A stretch of 64,000 nucleotides of DNA from Pseudolabrys sp. (GTDB lineage: Bacteria; Pseudomonadota; Alphaproteobacteria; Rhizobiales; Xanthobacteraceae): the NCBI GenBank assembly GCA_022841665.1, contig JALHRB010000004.1:62001-126000 (forward strand). The letters are read 5' to 3'. Position 1 is the stretch's first letter. Each line of letters begins with the position of its first letter. This document shows, in pieces, positions 55,856-64,000 of the stretch. The notes beneath the pieces are model-generated. The model saw only the letters and a list, made by a program, of their open reading frames with translations. It was not told the DNA's origin and made no database searches. Position numbers and translations under genes: made by a program.

Positions 55856-55954
55856 GTCGTACCCCGCGAAAGCGGGGTACCCAGTAAACGCAAGCGCTAA
55901 CGGTTGAATGTCAGACCGGGGTTACTGGATCGCCCGCTTTCGCGGGCGATGACA
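55856..55954. repeat. Intergenic palindromic repeat left of msrB
   Basis: It has gtcgtaccccgcgaaagcgg at one end and ttactggatcgcccgctttc, gcgggcgatgaca at the other. The copy at 56381-56478 has the same layout and orientation and shares the right arm tactggatcgcccgctttcg. Confidence 0.72.
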
Positions 55955-55973
55955 GGAAAAGGAGTTGGAGATC

Positions 55974-56372
<399 letters not shown>

Positions 56373-56380
56373 CACTCGTT

Positions 56381-56478
56381 GTCATGCCCCGCGCAGGCGG
56401 GGCATCAGTACGCACAAGCGCTTATGATTATAACAAAGCACACGGAGTACTGGATCGCCCGCTTTCGCGGGCGATGAC
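56381..56478. repeat. Intergenic palindromic repeat right of msrB
   Basis: It starts gtcatgccccgcgcaggcgg and ends tggatcgcccgctttcgcgg gcgatgac. With the copy at 55856-55954 it brackets msrB in direct orientation 525 bp apart. Confidence 0.72.
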
Positions 56479-56495
56479 GGTCTAGGGGAAATCGC

Positions 56496-58187
56496 ATGAC
56501 CATCGGCCACAACCAGAAACGGATCGGCGCGGAAATCATCGCCGACATGCTCGCCGGCTACGGCGTCACCCATGTGTTCATGGTACCGGCGGTCTTAAGG
56601 CGCACCTTCGCCGAGATGGAGCGGCGCACCTCGATCGCGCGCATCCACTGCCACGGCGAGAAATCGGCCGCCTACATGGCCGACGGCTATGCGCGCGCCT
56701 CCGGCAAGCCGGGCGTGTGCATGGCGCAGGTGATCGGCGCGCTCAACCTCGCCGCCGGCCTGCGCGACGCTTTTCTGGCGCATTCGCCCGTCATCGCCAT
56801 CACCGGCGGCCGCGATCCCAAAACGAAGTTCCGCAAGGTCTACCAGGAGATCGACGACGTGCCGGCTTTCGAGCCGGTGACCAAGTTCAACGCCACCATC
56901 GACGACGTCGCGCGCGTGCCCGACATGCTGCGGCAGGCGTTCCGCGTCGCCACCACCGGCGCGCCGGGGCCGGTGCACCTGCAATTCCGCGGCAACGAGG
57001 GCCAGGTCGACCTCGAAGAAGCCGAGATGGAGCCGCTGGTCGAGCCGCAGTTTGCGCGCGTGCCGCCGTTCCGCCCCGAGCCGGAAGCCGCGCATGTGCG
57101 GGCCGCGCTCGACCTGCTGCAAAAGGCCGAGCGGCCGATCTTCGTCGCCGGCGGCGGCGTGCGCGCCTCCGGCGCCGGCCGCGAGCTCACCGCGCTGGCC
57201 GAGGCGCTGCAGATCCCGGTCGCCACCTCGCTCAACGGCAAGGACTCGATCCCGGGCACCAACCCGCTGTCGGTCGGCGTCGTCGGTTCCTATTCGCGCG
57301 AGAGCGCCAACCGCGCGGTCAACCGCGCCGATCTGGTCTGCTTCATCGGCAGCGAAACCGGCGGCATGACCACGCATTTCTGGGCGGTGCCCAAAATTGG
57401 GACGCCGGCGATCCAGATCGACATCGACCCGGAATCGATCGGCCGCAATTATCCGCTGCAAGCGAGCGTGCTCGGCGACGCCAAGACCGTGTTGGTCAAG
57501 ATGCTGGGGCAGATCGACAAGTCGAGCGCCGCGCGCCGCGCGCCCTGGATCAAGGAAATCGCCGCGCTGCGGGCTGAGTTTTCCGCCAAATACAAGCCGA
57601 TGCTCGAGTCCGACGCGGTGCCGATCCATCCGGCGCGCATCTGCGGCGAGCTCACCCGCCACATGCCCGACGACGCCATCGTCGTGGTCGACACCGGCCA
57701 CGCCGGCATGTGGATGGGCGGACTCTACGACTTGCGCAACGCCGCGCAGAGCTACATGCGCAGCGCCGGCCATCTCGGCTGGGCTTTTCCGGCCGGCATC
57801 GGCGCCAAGGCGGCCTGCCCGGAGCGGCCGGTGGTCGTGTTCACCGGCGACGCCGGCTTCTGGTATCACATCGGCGAGGTGGAGACGGCGGTGCGCTGGA
57901 ACATCCCGTCCGTCACCATCGTCAACAACAACGGCGGCGGCAACCAGAGCAAGCGCGGCTTCGACCGTGCCTATGGCGGCGAGGCCAATAACCGCTCGCG
58001 GGAACTGTGGACCTACAACCCGATGAACTTCGCCCGGCTGGCGGAGGACATGGGTGCGCTCGGCATCCGCGTCGAGCGACCGGACGAGATCGGACCGGCG
58101 CTGGCGCGCGCGATTGCCGCCAAGCGGCCGGCGGTCATCGACGTCGCCACCGATATCGAGGCGCTGGCGCCCACCGCCGTCGCATAA
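56496..58187 (+). CDS. ThDP-binding enzyme, acetolactate-synthase-like
   Basis: A 563-residue three-domain ThDP enzyme. The PYR domain has MLAGYGVTHVFMVPAVLRRT and CHGEKSAAYMADGYARASGK with the catalytic Glu. The central domain has RPIFVAGGGVRASGAGRELT. The PP domain has the ThDP motif VVFTGDAGFWYHIGEVETAV to TIVNNNGGGNQSKRGFDRAY. Related proteins are acetolactate synthase, oxalyl-CoA decarboxylase, benzoylformate decarboxylase and sulfoacetaldehyde acetyltransferase; the sequence does not decide among them. No small IlvN regulatory subunit is adjacent, so a catabolic role is more likely than branched-chain amino-acid synthesis. Confidence 0.87.
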   Translation: MTIGHNQKRIGAEIIADMLAGYGVTHVFMVPAVLRRTFAEMERRTSIARIHCHGEKSAAYMADGYARASGKPGVCMAQVIGALNLAAGLRDAFLAHSPVIAITGGRDPKTKFRKVYQEIDDVPAFEPVTKFNATIDDVARVPDMLRQAFRVATTGAPGPVHLQFRGNEGQVDLEEAEMEPLVEPQFARVPPFRPEPEAAHVRAALDLLQKAERPIFVAGGGVRASGAGRELTALAEALQIPVATSLNGKDSIPGTNPLSVGVVGSYSRESANRAVNRADLVCFIGSETGGMTTHFWAVPKIGTPAIQIDIDPESIGRNYPLQASVLGDAKTVLVKMLGQIDKSSAARRAPWIKEIAALRAEFSAKYKPMLESDAVPIHPARICGELTRHMPDDAIVVVDTGHAGMWMGGLYDLRNAAQSYMRSAGHLGWAFPAGIGAKAACPERPVVVFTGDAGFWYHIGEVETAVRWNIPSVTIVNNNGGGNQSKRGFDRAYGGEANNRSRELWTYNPMNFARLAEDMGALGIRVERPDEIGPALARAIAAKRPAVIDVATDIEALAPTAVA

Positions 58188-58373
58188 TTTTCGCGAAATG
58201 CCAAAACACGCTTCAAAAACAAGAGGTTCCCTGCCGCGGCAAAAATGTCGCGCCGCCGCGTTGGCGCCCGATTCCTGTCCAATTCTGCCCGGGCGACTTA
58301 TTCAGTCTCGTCGCGCCGGGACTTTGCGGATCATGCCGGCCTGATTGTTCGAGGAATTGGCAGCACCTAACCG

Positions 58374-60518
58374 ATGTTGACCGCGCGCCACGCAGCCATC
58401 CGGCTGCTCAAGCTGATGATGGTGGCATCGCTGGTGCTGCCGGCGGTGCTGTTCGCGTTCGCCGCTTATGTCAGCTACCGGAACTTCGAGCGGGTCAGCG
58501 ACGAGCGCATCGAGCGCTCGCTCGACATCCTGCACGAGCACGCGCTCAAGGTGCTGCAGACGGTCGAGCGCACTTTTGCCGAGATCAACGAAGTCACGCG
58601 CGGCATGTCGGACGACGACATCCGCATGAACGAAGGGCCGCTGCACGCGCGGCTGCGGCGCATCGTCGACGCGCTGCCGCAGTTGCAGGGCATCGCGCTC
58701 GTGGACCGCGACGGCCGTCCGCTGGTGAGCTCCAACCTGCAACCCGTTTCCAGGACCGTCGATCTGTCCGACCGCGACTATTTCGTCGCCCAGAAGAACG
58801 GCGACGCCGGCACCTATGTCAGCGCCGTGCACGTGCCGCGCATGCAGGGCATCAACGGCTATTTCTTCACGTTGACGCAACGGCGGGCGTCCGACGACGG
58901 CAAGTTCAACGGCGTGGTTTCTGTCGCGCTGCTGCCGCAGTATTTCGAGGAGTTCTACGCCCGCATGGCGCCCGCCAAAGGCGGCTATTACGGCATGGCG
59001 CGCGCCGACGGCGGCTTCCTGGCGCGCTACCCGGTGCTGCCCGACCGCATGCTCAAGCTCGACCGGCGCAGTCAGTTCCGCGTCGGCGTCAGGCACGGGC
59101 TCGATCGCTATATCTACTGGGTCGACTCGCAGTTCGACGGCATCGACCGCCGCATCGGCTACCGCAAGCTCAGCGGCTTTGAGGTCTACGTGCTGGCCGG
59201 CATCGAGCGCGCGGCCATCAACGCCGAGTGGATGGCCTATATGGGCAGCCACCTGATGTTCGGCCTGCCGCTGTCGGCCTTCCTGTTCCTCGGCCTGTGG
59301 CTCGCGCTGCGGCGCACGCGGCGGCTCTACGACGAGGCCGAGCGCCGCGAGATAGCCGAAGGCGCGCTGCGCCAGGCGCAGCGGCTGGAGGCGATCGGCC
59401 AGCTCACCGGCGGCGTCGCGCACGACTTCAACAACCTGCTGATGATCATCAGCGGCAGCGTCGAGCGGCTGCGCGGCGAGCTCACCGACAAGCGCCACAC
59501 GCGGCTGCTCGACATGATCGGCACCGCCACCCATCGCGGCGAGACGCTGACGCGGCAGCTGCTCACCTACTCGCGCAAGCAGACGCTGACGCCGCAGGTG
59601 GTCGACCTCGCCCAGCATCTGCCGGCGGTGCGCGAGCTGCTGACGCGCTCGCTGCGCTCGGACATCGAGATCAAGGTGGACGTGCCGGAAGGCGTGGCGG
59701 TGCGGGTCGATCCGGGCGAGTTCGAGCTCGCCATCCTCAATCTCGCGGTCAACGCCAAGGACGCCATGCCGAACGGCGGCACCATCACGATCCGCGCCAA
59801 GCCGGTGACGTTGAAGGGCGAGGCGACGGAGGAGGGGCTGTCGGGCGACTTTGTCGCCGTGCGCGTGGTCGATACCGGCCACGGCATCCCCGCCGACATC
59901 CTCACGCGCGTGTTCGAGCCCTTCTTCACCACCAAGGAGGTCGGCAAGGGCACCGGGCTGGGCTTAAGCCAGGTCTACGGCTTCGCCAAGCAGTCGGGCG
60001 GCACGGCGACGGTGTCGAGCGCGGAGGGGCGCGGCACGGCGATCACCATCTACCTGCCGCGCTGCCACGAGGCGCCGGCGCTGGCCGAGCCGCAGGCGCA
60101 GGCACAGCCGCAGTCGGAGGCGGCCGGCACCGTGCTGCTGGTCGAGGACAATGCCGACGTGGCCGAGGTCGGCGCCGGCTATCTGCGCCAGCTCGGCTAT
60201 CGCGTGCGCAGCGTCGCCAATGCGCAGGCCGCGCTCGCGGCGCTGCGGCTCGATGCCGAGGTCGATCTGGTGTTCTCCGACATCCTGATGCCGGGCGGCA
60301 TGAACGGGCTCGATCTCGCGCACGAGATCGCCGTGCGCTTTCCCGGCATCCCGGTGCTGCTGACCACCGGCTATAGCGCGAGCGCGCAGGACGCGGTGCG
60401 CCAGGGCCTGGTGGTTTTGCAGAAGCCCTACGATCTCGACAGCCTGCGCCGCAGCATCGGCGAGGCGGTCGAGAACGTGAAAGGGCGCACGCGCCGCAAG
60501 GCCGCCGTGGCGGGTTGA
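58374..60518 (+). CDS. Membrane hybrid sensor histidine kinase
   Basis: A 714-residue protein. Transmembrane helix 1 (about 12-38, LKLMMVASLVLPAVLFAFAA), a periplasmic dCache-like sensor (about 40-290), helix 2 (about 290-315), a short coiled coil, HisKA (about 340-405) with GQLTGGVAHDFNNLLMIISG where the phospho-His is in AHDFNN, HATPase (about 450-565; NLAVNAKDAMPNGG, VVDTGHGIP, GKGTGLGLSQVYGF) and a C-terminal receiver (about 590-705; VLLVEDNADVAEV, LVFSDILMPGGMNG). Such kinases usually carry phosphate to their own REC and on to an unlinked regulator. The start is ATG 58374 after ACCTAACCG. The signal may be an amino acid or organic acid, as usual for dCache. Confidence 0.9.
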   Translation: MLTARHAAIRLLKLMMVASLVLPAVLFAFAAYVSYRNFERVSDERIERSLDILHEHALKVLQTVERTFAEINEVTRGMSDDDIRMNEGPLHARLRRIVDALPQLQGIALVDRDGRPLVSSNLQPVSRTVDLSDRDYFVAQKNGDAGTYVSAVHVPRMQGINGYFFTLTQRRASDDGKFNGVVSVALLPQYFEEFYARMAPAKGGYYGMARADGGFLARYPVLPDRMLKLDRRSQFRVGVRHGLDRYIYWVDSQFDGIDRRIGYRKLSGFEVYVLAGIERAAINAEWMAYMGSHLMFGLPLSAFLFLGLWLALRRTRRLYDEAERREIAEGALRQAQRLEAIGQLTGGVAHDFNNLLMIISGSVERLRGELTDKRHTRLLDMIGTATHRGETLTRQLLTYSRKQTLTPQVVDLAQHLPAVRELLTRSLRSDIEIKVDVPEGVAVRVDPGEFELAILNLAVNAKDAMPNGGTITIRAKPVTLKGEATEEGLSGDFVAVRVVDTGHGIPADILTRVFEPFFTTKEVGKGTGLGLSQVYGFAKQSGGTATVSSAEGRGTAITIYLPRCHEAPALAEPQAQAQPQSEAAGTVLLVEDNADVAEVGAGYLRQLGYRVRSVANAQAALAALRLDAEVDLVFSDILMPGGMNGLDLAHEIAVRFPGIPVLLTTGYSASAQDAVRQGLVVLQKPYDLDSLRRSIGEAVENVKGRTRRKAAVAG

Positions 60519-60582
60519 CGCGCTTGCCCCGCGCCGCCGGGCTGCCAGAATACACCCTGCCGGACTGCGATGGGGTGACGCC

Positions 60583-61053
60583 ATGAAACGTTCGATTGTT
60601 TTCGCGCTCGGCCTGCTGGCCGGGCTGGCTTTGGCTTTCGCTGTGCCCGCGGGGCGGGCGCACGACGCCGATCAGCTTGCCAAGACAGCGCCGCAGAAGA
60701 ACCCGCTCTTCGTCAACATGACCACGGGCGACAGCTGGCGCGGCTGGATGGGGCTGCACTTCGCCCATGCCACGCTGAAGATGGGCCACCCGGTGGCGGT
60801 GTTTCTCAATCTCGACGCGGTGAAGCTCGCCTCGATGAAAGGCGAGCAGGAGAAGAAGCCGTCGATGCAGCGCGTGCCGCGCGACATCGTCGCGGATTTC
60901 ATCCGCGACGGCGGCGTGGTGCTGATGTGCGGGCCGTGCCTCTCCGAGTTCGGGCTGAAGATTGAGGACCTGGTGCCGGGCGTGCAGATGGGCCGGCCGG
61001 GCTACACGCAAAGCTTCATCTTCGCCGAGAACGCGCGCACGCTGACGTGGTGA
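60583..61053 (+). CDS. DsrE-family protein with signal peptide
   Basis: A 156-residue protein. Residues 1-26 are a signal peptide (MKRSIVFALGLLAGLALAFA). The mature part has the DsrE-like alpha/beta pattern NPLFVNMTTGDSWRGWMGLH, KMGHPVAVFLNLDAVKL and GGVVLMCGPCLSEFGLKIED. The CGPC pair lies where DsrE/TusD proteins carry their sulfur-handling cysteine. It is exported, unlike cytoplasmic TusBCD, so it would act in the periplasm. Its role, perhaps in sulfur or thiol chemistry, is unknown. The start ATG 60583 is preceded by GGGGTGACGCC. Confidence 0.8.
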   Translation: MKRSIVFALGLLAGLALAFAVPAGRAHDADQLAKTAPQKNPLFVNMTTGDSWRGWMGLHFAHATLKMGHPVAVFLNLDAVKLASMKGEQEKKPSMQRVPRDIVADFIRDGGVVLMCGPCLSEFGLKIEDLVPGVQMGRPGYTQSFIFAENARTLTW

Positions 61054-61058
61054 GGGCC

Positions 61059-61313
61059 TCAGCGGCGCTTTGCGCGGTCGAAGAATGCGGTGATAATCTT
61101 GATTTCGTTGCCTTCCAATTTGTGGACGACGCGCAGAAAGCGGCCCCCGCGCTCAGGTATGGCGCGGAATGACCAGAGTGTATCGGCGTGGCGAGGATCG
61201 TTCTCGAGGTGATCGGGCGAGATCACTGTGCGCTCAACCCATTCGCGCTCGATACCGCGTTCCGAAAGCATTGTCGCCGCATGGCGCGTGAGCGCGATGC
61301 GGCCGCTGCTCAC
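61059..61313 (-). CDS. DUF4258 protein, putative toxin-like partner
   Basis: An 84-residue soluble protein. GTG 61313 overlaps the stop of the upstream DUF2283 gene as GTGA. Motifs are IALTRHAATMLSERGIEREW (RHA..R..ERGI), SPDHLENDPRHADTLWSFRA and RFLRVVHKLEGNEIKIITAF, which match DUF4258, a RelE/BrnT-sized family often paired with a small antitoxin-like protein. Whether it is toxic is unknown. Convergent with the DsrE gene. Confidence 0.8.
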   Translation of the reverse strand: MSSGRIALTRHAATMLSERGIEREWVERTVISPDHLENDPRHADTLWSFRAIPERGGRFLRVVHKLEGNEIKIITAFFDRAKRR

Positions 61314-61504
61314 TTAGCCGGCACCGGCAATTTTGTGCCGGACGTGAGATGCTCACGGGCGTTCAGAAACTCGAATCCGACGATCTTGCCATGGGCGTCG
61401 AAATCCAGAACGACGCCGTCGGCCACTTCTTCGCTCTCGACGATCGAAGTGTCTGAAAAACGCACATAAAGGGCGTCGGTCTCGGGATCGTAGATCGTTT
61501 TCAT
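61310..61504 (-). CDS. DUF2283 protein, partner of DUF4258
   Basis: A 64-residue protein with the DUF2283 pattern: MKTIYDPETDALYVRFSDTS, then EVADGVVLDFDAHGKIVGFE and FLNAREHL. DUF2283 proteins are small beta-rich proteins often encoded directly before a DUF4258 protein, which suggests a two-gene module. Its stop overlaps the DUF4258 start (GTGA). The start is ATG 61504. Confidence 0.87.
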   Translation of the reverse strand: MKTIYDPETDALYVRFSDTSIVESEEVADGVVLDFDAHGKIVGFEFLNAREHLTSGTKLPVPAK

Positions 61505-61544
61505 GGCCGCTATTTTAGCATGCTTAATGGCGGCGACGAAACCC

Positions 61545-62717
61545 TTAGTCTTCGCCGATTTCCTTCAAGATCTCCGCCGTATGCTGGCCCAGCAACGGCG
61601 AGGGGTTCTCCGAGGCGGCGCGCCAGCCGTCGAACACGATCGGCGTGCGCACGCCGGGGATCGTGCCCGCCTTGGCGGCGTCGCTCGGCAGTTCCAGCCG
61701 CATGCCGCGGTGGATCACCTGAGGATCCTTGAACACCTGCTCGACGTCGTTGATCGGGCCGGCCGGCACGCCCTGCGCTTCCAGCTTCTCCAGCAAATCG
61801 TCGCGCTTCATTTTCGATGTCAGCGCCGAGAGCTTGCCGATCAGCTCCTCGCGGTGCTTGAGGCGGCCGATGTTGTCCTTGTATTCGGGATTGGTCGCCA
61901 ACTCCGGCGCGCCCAGCACGTTGCAGAACTTGACGTACTGCGCGTCGTTGCCGGTGGCGACGATGGCGTAGCCGTCGGCGACCGGAAACACCTGGTAGGG
62001 CACGATGTTGGCGTGCGCGTTGCCGATGCGCTTGGGCACCTTGCCGGAGACGAGATAGTTGAGCGCCTGGTTCGACAGCACGCCGACGGTGGAATCGACC
62101 AGCGAGGTGTCGACGTAGCAGCCCTTGCCGGTCTTTTCGCGCTCGTGCAACGCGGCCAGGATTCCGACCACCGAATAGCAGCCGGTGAAGATGTCCGACA
62201 TCGGGATGCCGATGCGCGTCGGCTCGCCGTCCGGCATGCCTGTCAGGTCCATGACCCCGGCCATGCCCTGCGCCATCAGGTCGTAGCCGGCGCGCTTGGC
62301 GTAGGGCCCGTCCTGGCCGAAGCCGGTAACCGAACAGTAGATCAGCCGCGGGCACTCGTCCTTGAGGCTCTTGTAGTCGAGCCCGAACTTGGCGAGCCCG
62401 CCGACCTTGAAGTTCTCGATCAGCACGTCGGACTTGGCGGCGAGCTTGCGCACGATGCGGCGGCCTTCCTCGCTCTCGAAGTCCATCTCGATCGAGCGCT
62501 TGCCGCGGTTGGCGGAATGGAAATAGGCCGAGCCGATGTGCTTGCCGTCCTTGCCCTCGACGAAGGGCGGGCCCCAGCCGCGCGTGTCGTCGCCGGCGCC
62601 CTTGCGCTCGACCTTGATCACGTCGGCGCCCAGGTCGGCCAGCATCTGCCCGGCCCAGGGCCCGGCCAGGATGCGGGCGAGTTCGAGGACGCGGAGACCG
62701 GCGAGGGGTTTCGGCAT
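61545..62717 (-). CDS. CaiB/BaiF-family CoA transferase
   Basis: A 390-residue class III CoA transferase. It starts MPKPLAGLRVLELARILAGP and has WAGQMLADLGADVIKVERKG, SDVLIENFKVGGLAKFGLDY and YCSVTGFGQDGPYAKRAGYD, all typical of the family; the catalytic Asp is expected in GMAGVMDLTGMPDGEPTR. Enzymes of this class move CoA between acids such as formate/oxalate, succinate or glutarate. The substrate is not known. It is 69 nt beyond the dipeptide-type ABC permease in the same direction and may belong to that operon. Confidence 0.9.
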   Translation of the reverse strand: MPKPLAGLRVLELARILAGPWAGQMLADLGADVIKVERKGAGDDTRGWGPPFVEGKDGKHIGSAYFHSANRGKRSIEMDFESEEGRRIVRKLAAKSDVLIENFKVGGLAKFGLDYKSLKDECPRLIYCSVTGFGQDGPYAKRAGYDLMAQGMAGVMDLTGMPDGEPTRIGIPMSDIFTGCYSVVGILAALHEREKTGKGCYVDTSLVDSTVGVLSNQALNYLVSGKVPKRIGNAHANIVPYQVFPVADGYAIVATGNDAQYVKFCNVLGAPELATNPEYKDNIGRLKHREELIGKLSALTSKMKRDDLLEKLEAQGVPAGPINDVEQVFKDPQVIHRGMRLELPSDAAKAGTIPGVRTPIVFDGWRAASENPSPLLGQHTAEILKEIGED

Positions 62718-62785
62718 AGCGCTTTCCTTGGGATTTCCCTGACGCTTTCAGGTTTCAGGCGCGCCCGGCCCGGGCGCCGGCGCCC

Positions 62786-63685
62786 TTATACCTTGAAGCG
62801 CGGATCGAGGAAGTCCCGCAGGCTGTCGCCGAACAGGTTGAAGGCGAACACCGCGAGGCTGATCGCGACGCCGGGGAACAGGATCAGCCAGGGCGCCTGC
62901 CGGTAGAAGTCGGCGGCGTTGCCGGACAGCATCAGGCCCCAGGCGGCGGTCGGCTCCTGCACGCCGAGGCCGAGGAACGACAGCGAAGCTTCCGCCAGGA
63001 TCGCCTGCGCGATGAAGGCGGTCAGCATAATCAGGTAAGGCGCCACCACGTTCGGCGCCATGTGGCGGAAGATGATGCGCGTGTGCGAATAGCCGGCGGC
63101 GCGGGCGGCGTCGACATAGGGCATCACGCGCACCGATAAGGCCGCGGCGCGCACGACGCGCGCGACGCGCGGCAGGATCGGGATGGCAATGGCGATAATC
63201 AGGTTCAGGTCGATCCCGCCGACCAGCAGTTTGCCGAAAGCCGCCACGACGACCAGCGCCAGCACGATGATCGGAAACGCCAGCAGGACGTCCATCACGC
63301 GCTGGATCCAGCTGTCGATGCGGCCGCCGAAATAGGCCGACGCGATGCCGAGGATCGCCCCGATCGAGGAGCCGATGAACGACGAGGTGAAGCCGATCAC
63401 CAGCGCGGTGCGCGAGCCGTAGATCAGGCGCGAGCAGATGTCACGGCCGTAGGCGTCGGTCCCGCACCAGTGGTCCCACGAGGGCGGGCCGAGGATCGAG
63501 GCGAAATCGATCGCCAGCGGGTCGTAAGGCGCCACCAGCTCCGAGAACAGGCCGGCGAACATCATCGCGACGATAATGAAGAAGCTGACGGTGCCGAGCG
63601 GCTGCTGGCGCACGAACTCCGCGATCGCGCCGCGTGCACGGGGCGCGGCCGGTACGGAAGCGATATCGGGCGTTGTGACGGTCAT
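62786..63685 (-). CDS. Dipeptide-type ABC transporter permease (DppC family)
   Basis: A 299-residue permease with an N-terminal helix and the binding-protein-dependent transport domain with five or six helices. Family signatures are CGTDAYGRDICSRLIYGSRT near residue 75, the EAA loop AARAAGYSHTRIIFRHMAPN and EASLSFLGLGVQEPTAAWGL. The start is either ATG 63685 or GTG 63688, both overlapping the DppB stop (GTGATG), so the two permeases are translationally coupled. It imports peptides, nickel or related solutes with DppB, ATPases and a binding protein not present in this window. Confidence 0.92.
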   Translation of the reverse strand: MTVTTPDIASVPAAPRARGAIAEFVRQQPLGTVSFFIIVAMMFAGLFSELVAPYDPLAIDFASILGPPSWDHWCGTDAYGRDICSRLIYGSRTALVIGFTSSFIGSSIGAILGIASAYFGGRIDSWIQRVMDVLLAFPIIVLALVVVAAFGKLLVGGIDLNLIIAIAIPILPRVARVVRAAALSVRVMPYVDAARAAGYSHTRIIFRHMAPNVVAPYLIMLTAFIAQAILAEASLSFLGLGVQEPTAAWGLMLSGNAADFYRQAPWLILFPGVAISLAVFAFNLFGDSLRDFLDPRFKV

Positions 63686-64000
63686 CACGTGTACCTGATG
63701 CGCGGGTCGAACACGGCATAAAGCAGATCGACGGCGAGATTGACGAAGACGTAGAAGGCCGCGATCAGCATCACCATGCCCTGGATCAGCGTGAAGTCGT
63801 TGCGCGTGACGCTTTGCACGAACAGCTGGCCGATGCCGTTGAGGTTGAACACCTGCTCGGTGACGACCAGGCCGCCGATCAGGAAGGTGAATTCGAGCGC
63901 GATGACGGTGATCGCCGGCAGCAGCGCGTTGCGCAGTGCGTGACGCGAGATCACCAGCTTCTCATAGACGCCCTTGGCGCGCGCGGTGCGGATGTAGTCT
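63685..64000 (-). CDS. Dipeptide-type ABC transporter permease (DppB family), C-terminal part
   Basis: The minus-strand frame enters from the right edge of the window and closes at 63685. The visible 104 codons hold the EAA loop of DppB, RTARAKGVYEKLVISRHALR followed by NALLPAITVIALEFTFLIGG, and the C-terminal helices ending FVNLAVDLLYAVFDPRIRYT. The N-terminal two thirds lie outside. It is the partner of the DppC-type permease and overlaps its start by one to four nt. Confidence 0.92.
   Translation of the reverse strand, partial: DYIRTARAKGVYEKLVISRHALRNALLPAITVIALEFTFLIGGLVVTEQVFNLNGIGQLFVQSVTRNDFTLIQGMVMLIAAFYVFVNLAVDLLYAVFDPRIRYT

Noticed and set aside
56496-58187. Biosynthetic acetolactate synthase (ilvB)
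   Set aside because: No ilvN or ilvC is adjacent and the sequence does not single out acetolactate synthase among ThDP enzymes, so no symbol is given.

Overview
The window is a GC-rich chromosomal segment whose gene content points to an alphaproteobacterium of the order Hyphomicrobiales (Bradyrhizobiaceae/Xanthobacteraceae-like). The evidence is a C4-pathway 5-aminolevulinate synthase with a perfect FNR/FixK-type box upstream, the murA - DUF2948 - hisD - UPF0262 - low-Mr phosphatase - maf - yacG gene order, a D-tartrate-dehydratase-like enzyme close to a Bradyrhizobium family, HWE-type histidine kinases, and many dispersed intergenic palindromes. Genus is not certain.

Layout. 1-2049: 5' part of a symporter-type sensor kinase (minus). 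2240-7498: hypothetical protein, exonuclease-CBS-DUF294 fusion, AbrB-like membrane protein, MFS transporter (plus). 7511-9479: hemA and a NUDIX hydrolase (minus). 9614-12920: three-gene sugar-modification operon (minus) facing away from a GT-C-like membrane protein and an IlvD/Edd dehydratase (13012-16847). 17028-19328: GGDEF-EAL protein. 19820-20550: a toxin-antitoxin pair sits between a 3' fragment and the complete copy of a tRNA-Thr gene. 20636-33403: the conserved murA...yacG housekeeping series, broken by insertions (an atypical hypothetical gene, a ModA-like protein, repeats, an acyl-CoA synthetase with a LigB-type dioxygenase) and followed by a split ThDP enzyme. 33504-37114: tRNA-Phe, a phosphotransferase, a broken SDR gene, a tandem-HxlR regulator and a TRAP-permease remnant. 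37115-47282: a very large poly-HAMP hybrid kinase, an HWE kinase and several small proteins. 47440-52437: MFS transporter and a ptxABCD-type phosphite uptake and oxidation operon with a candidate Pho box. 52463-58187: TarD-like dehydratase, Bug-type binding protein, cyclase-family hydrolase, MsrB and a ThDP enzyme. 58374-64000: hybrid sensor kinase, DsrE-like protein, DUF4258/DUF2283 pair, CoA transferase and two peptide-type ABC permeases.

The strongest results are: (1) ptxABCD, in which the dehydrogenase closely matches known phosphite dehydrogenase signatures and the promoter region has 11-bp-phased GTCA units; (2) the TA cassette bracketed by 59-bp tRNA-Thr direct repeats without an integrase; (3) the 2107-residue kinase with eleven 92-residue HAMP-pair units, an architecture known from fungal group III kinases; (4) the two-in-one HxlR/zinc-ribbon regulator with its own inverted-repeat operator candidate and a C-terminus that reads antisense into a decayed TRAP gene. 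All assignments are from reading the sequence; no database search was run.
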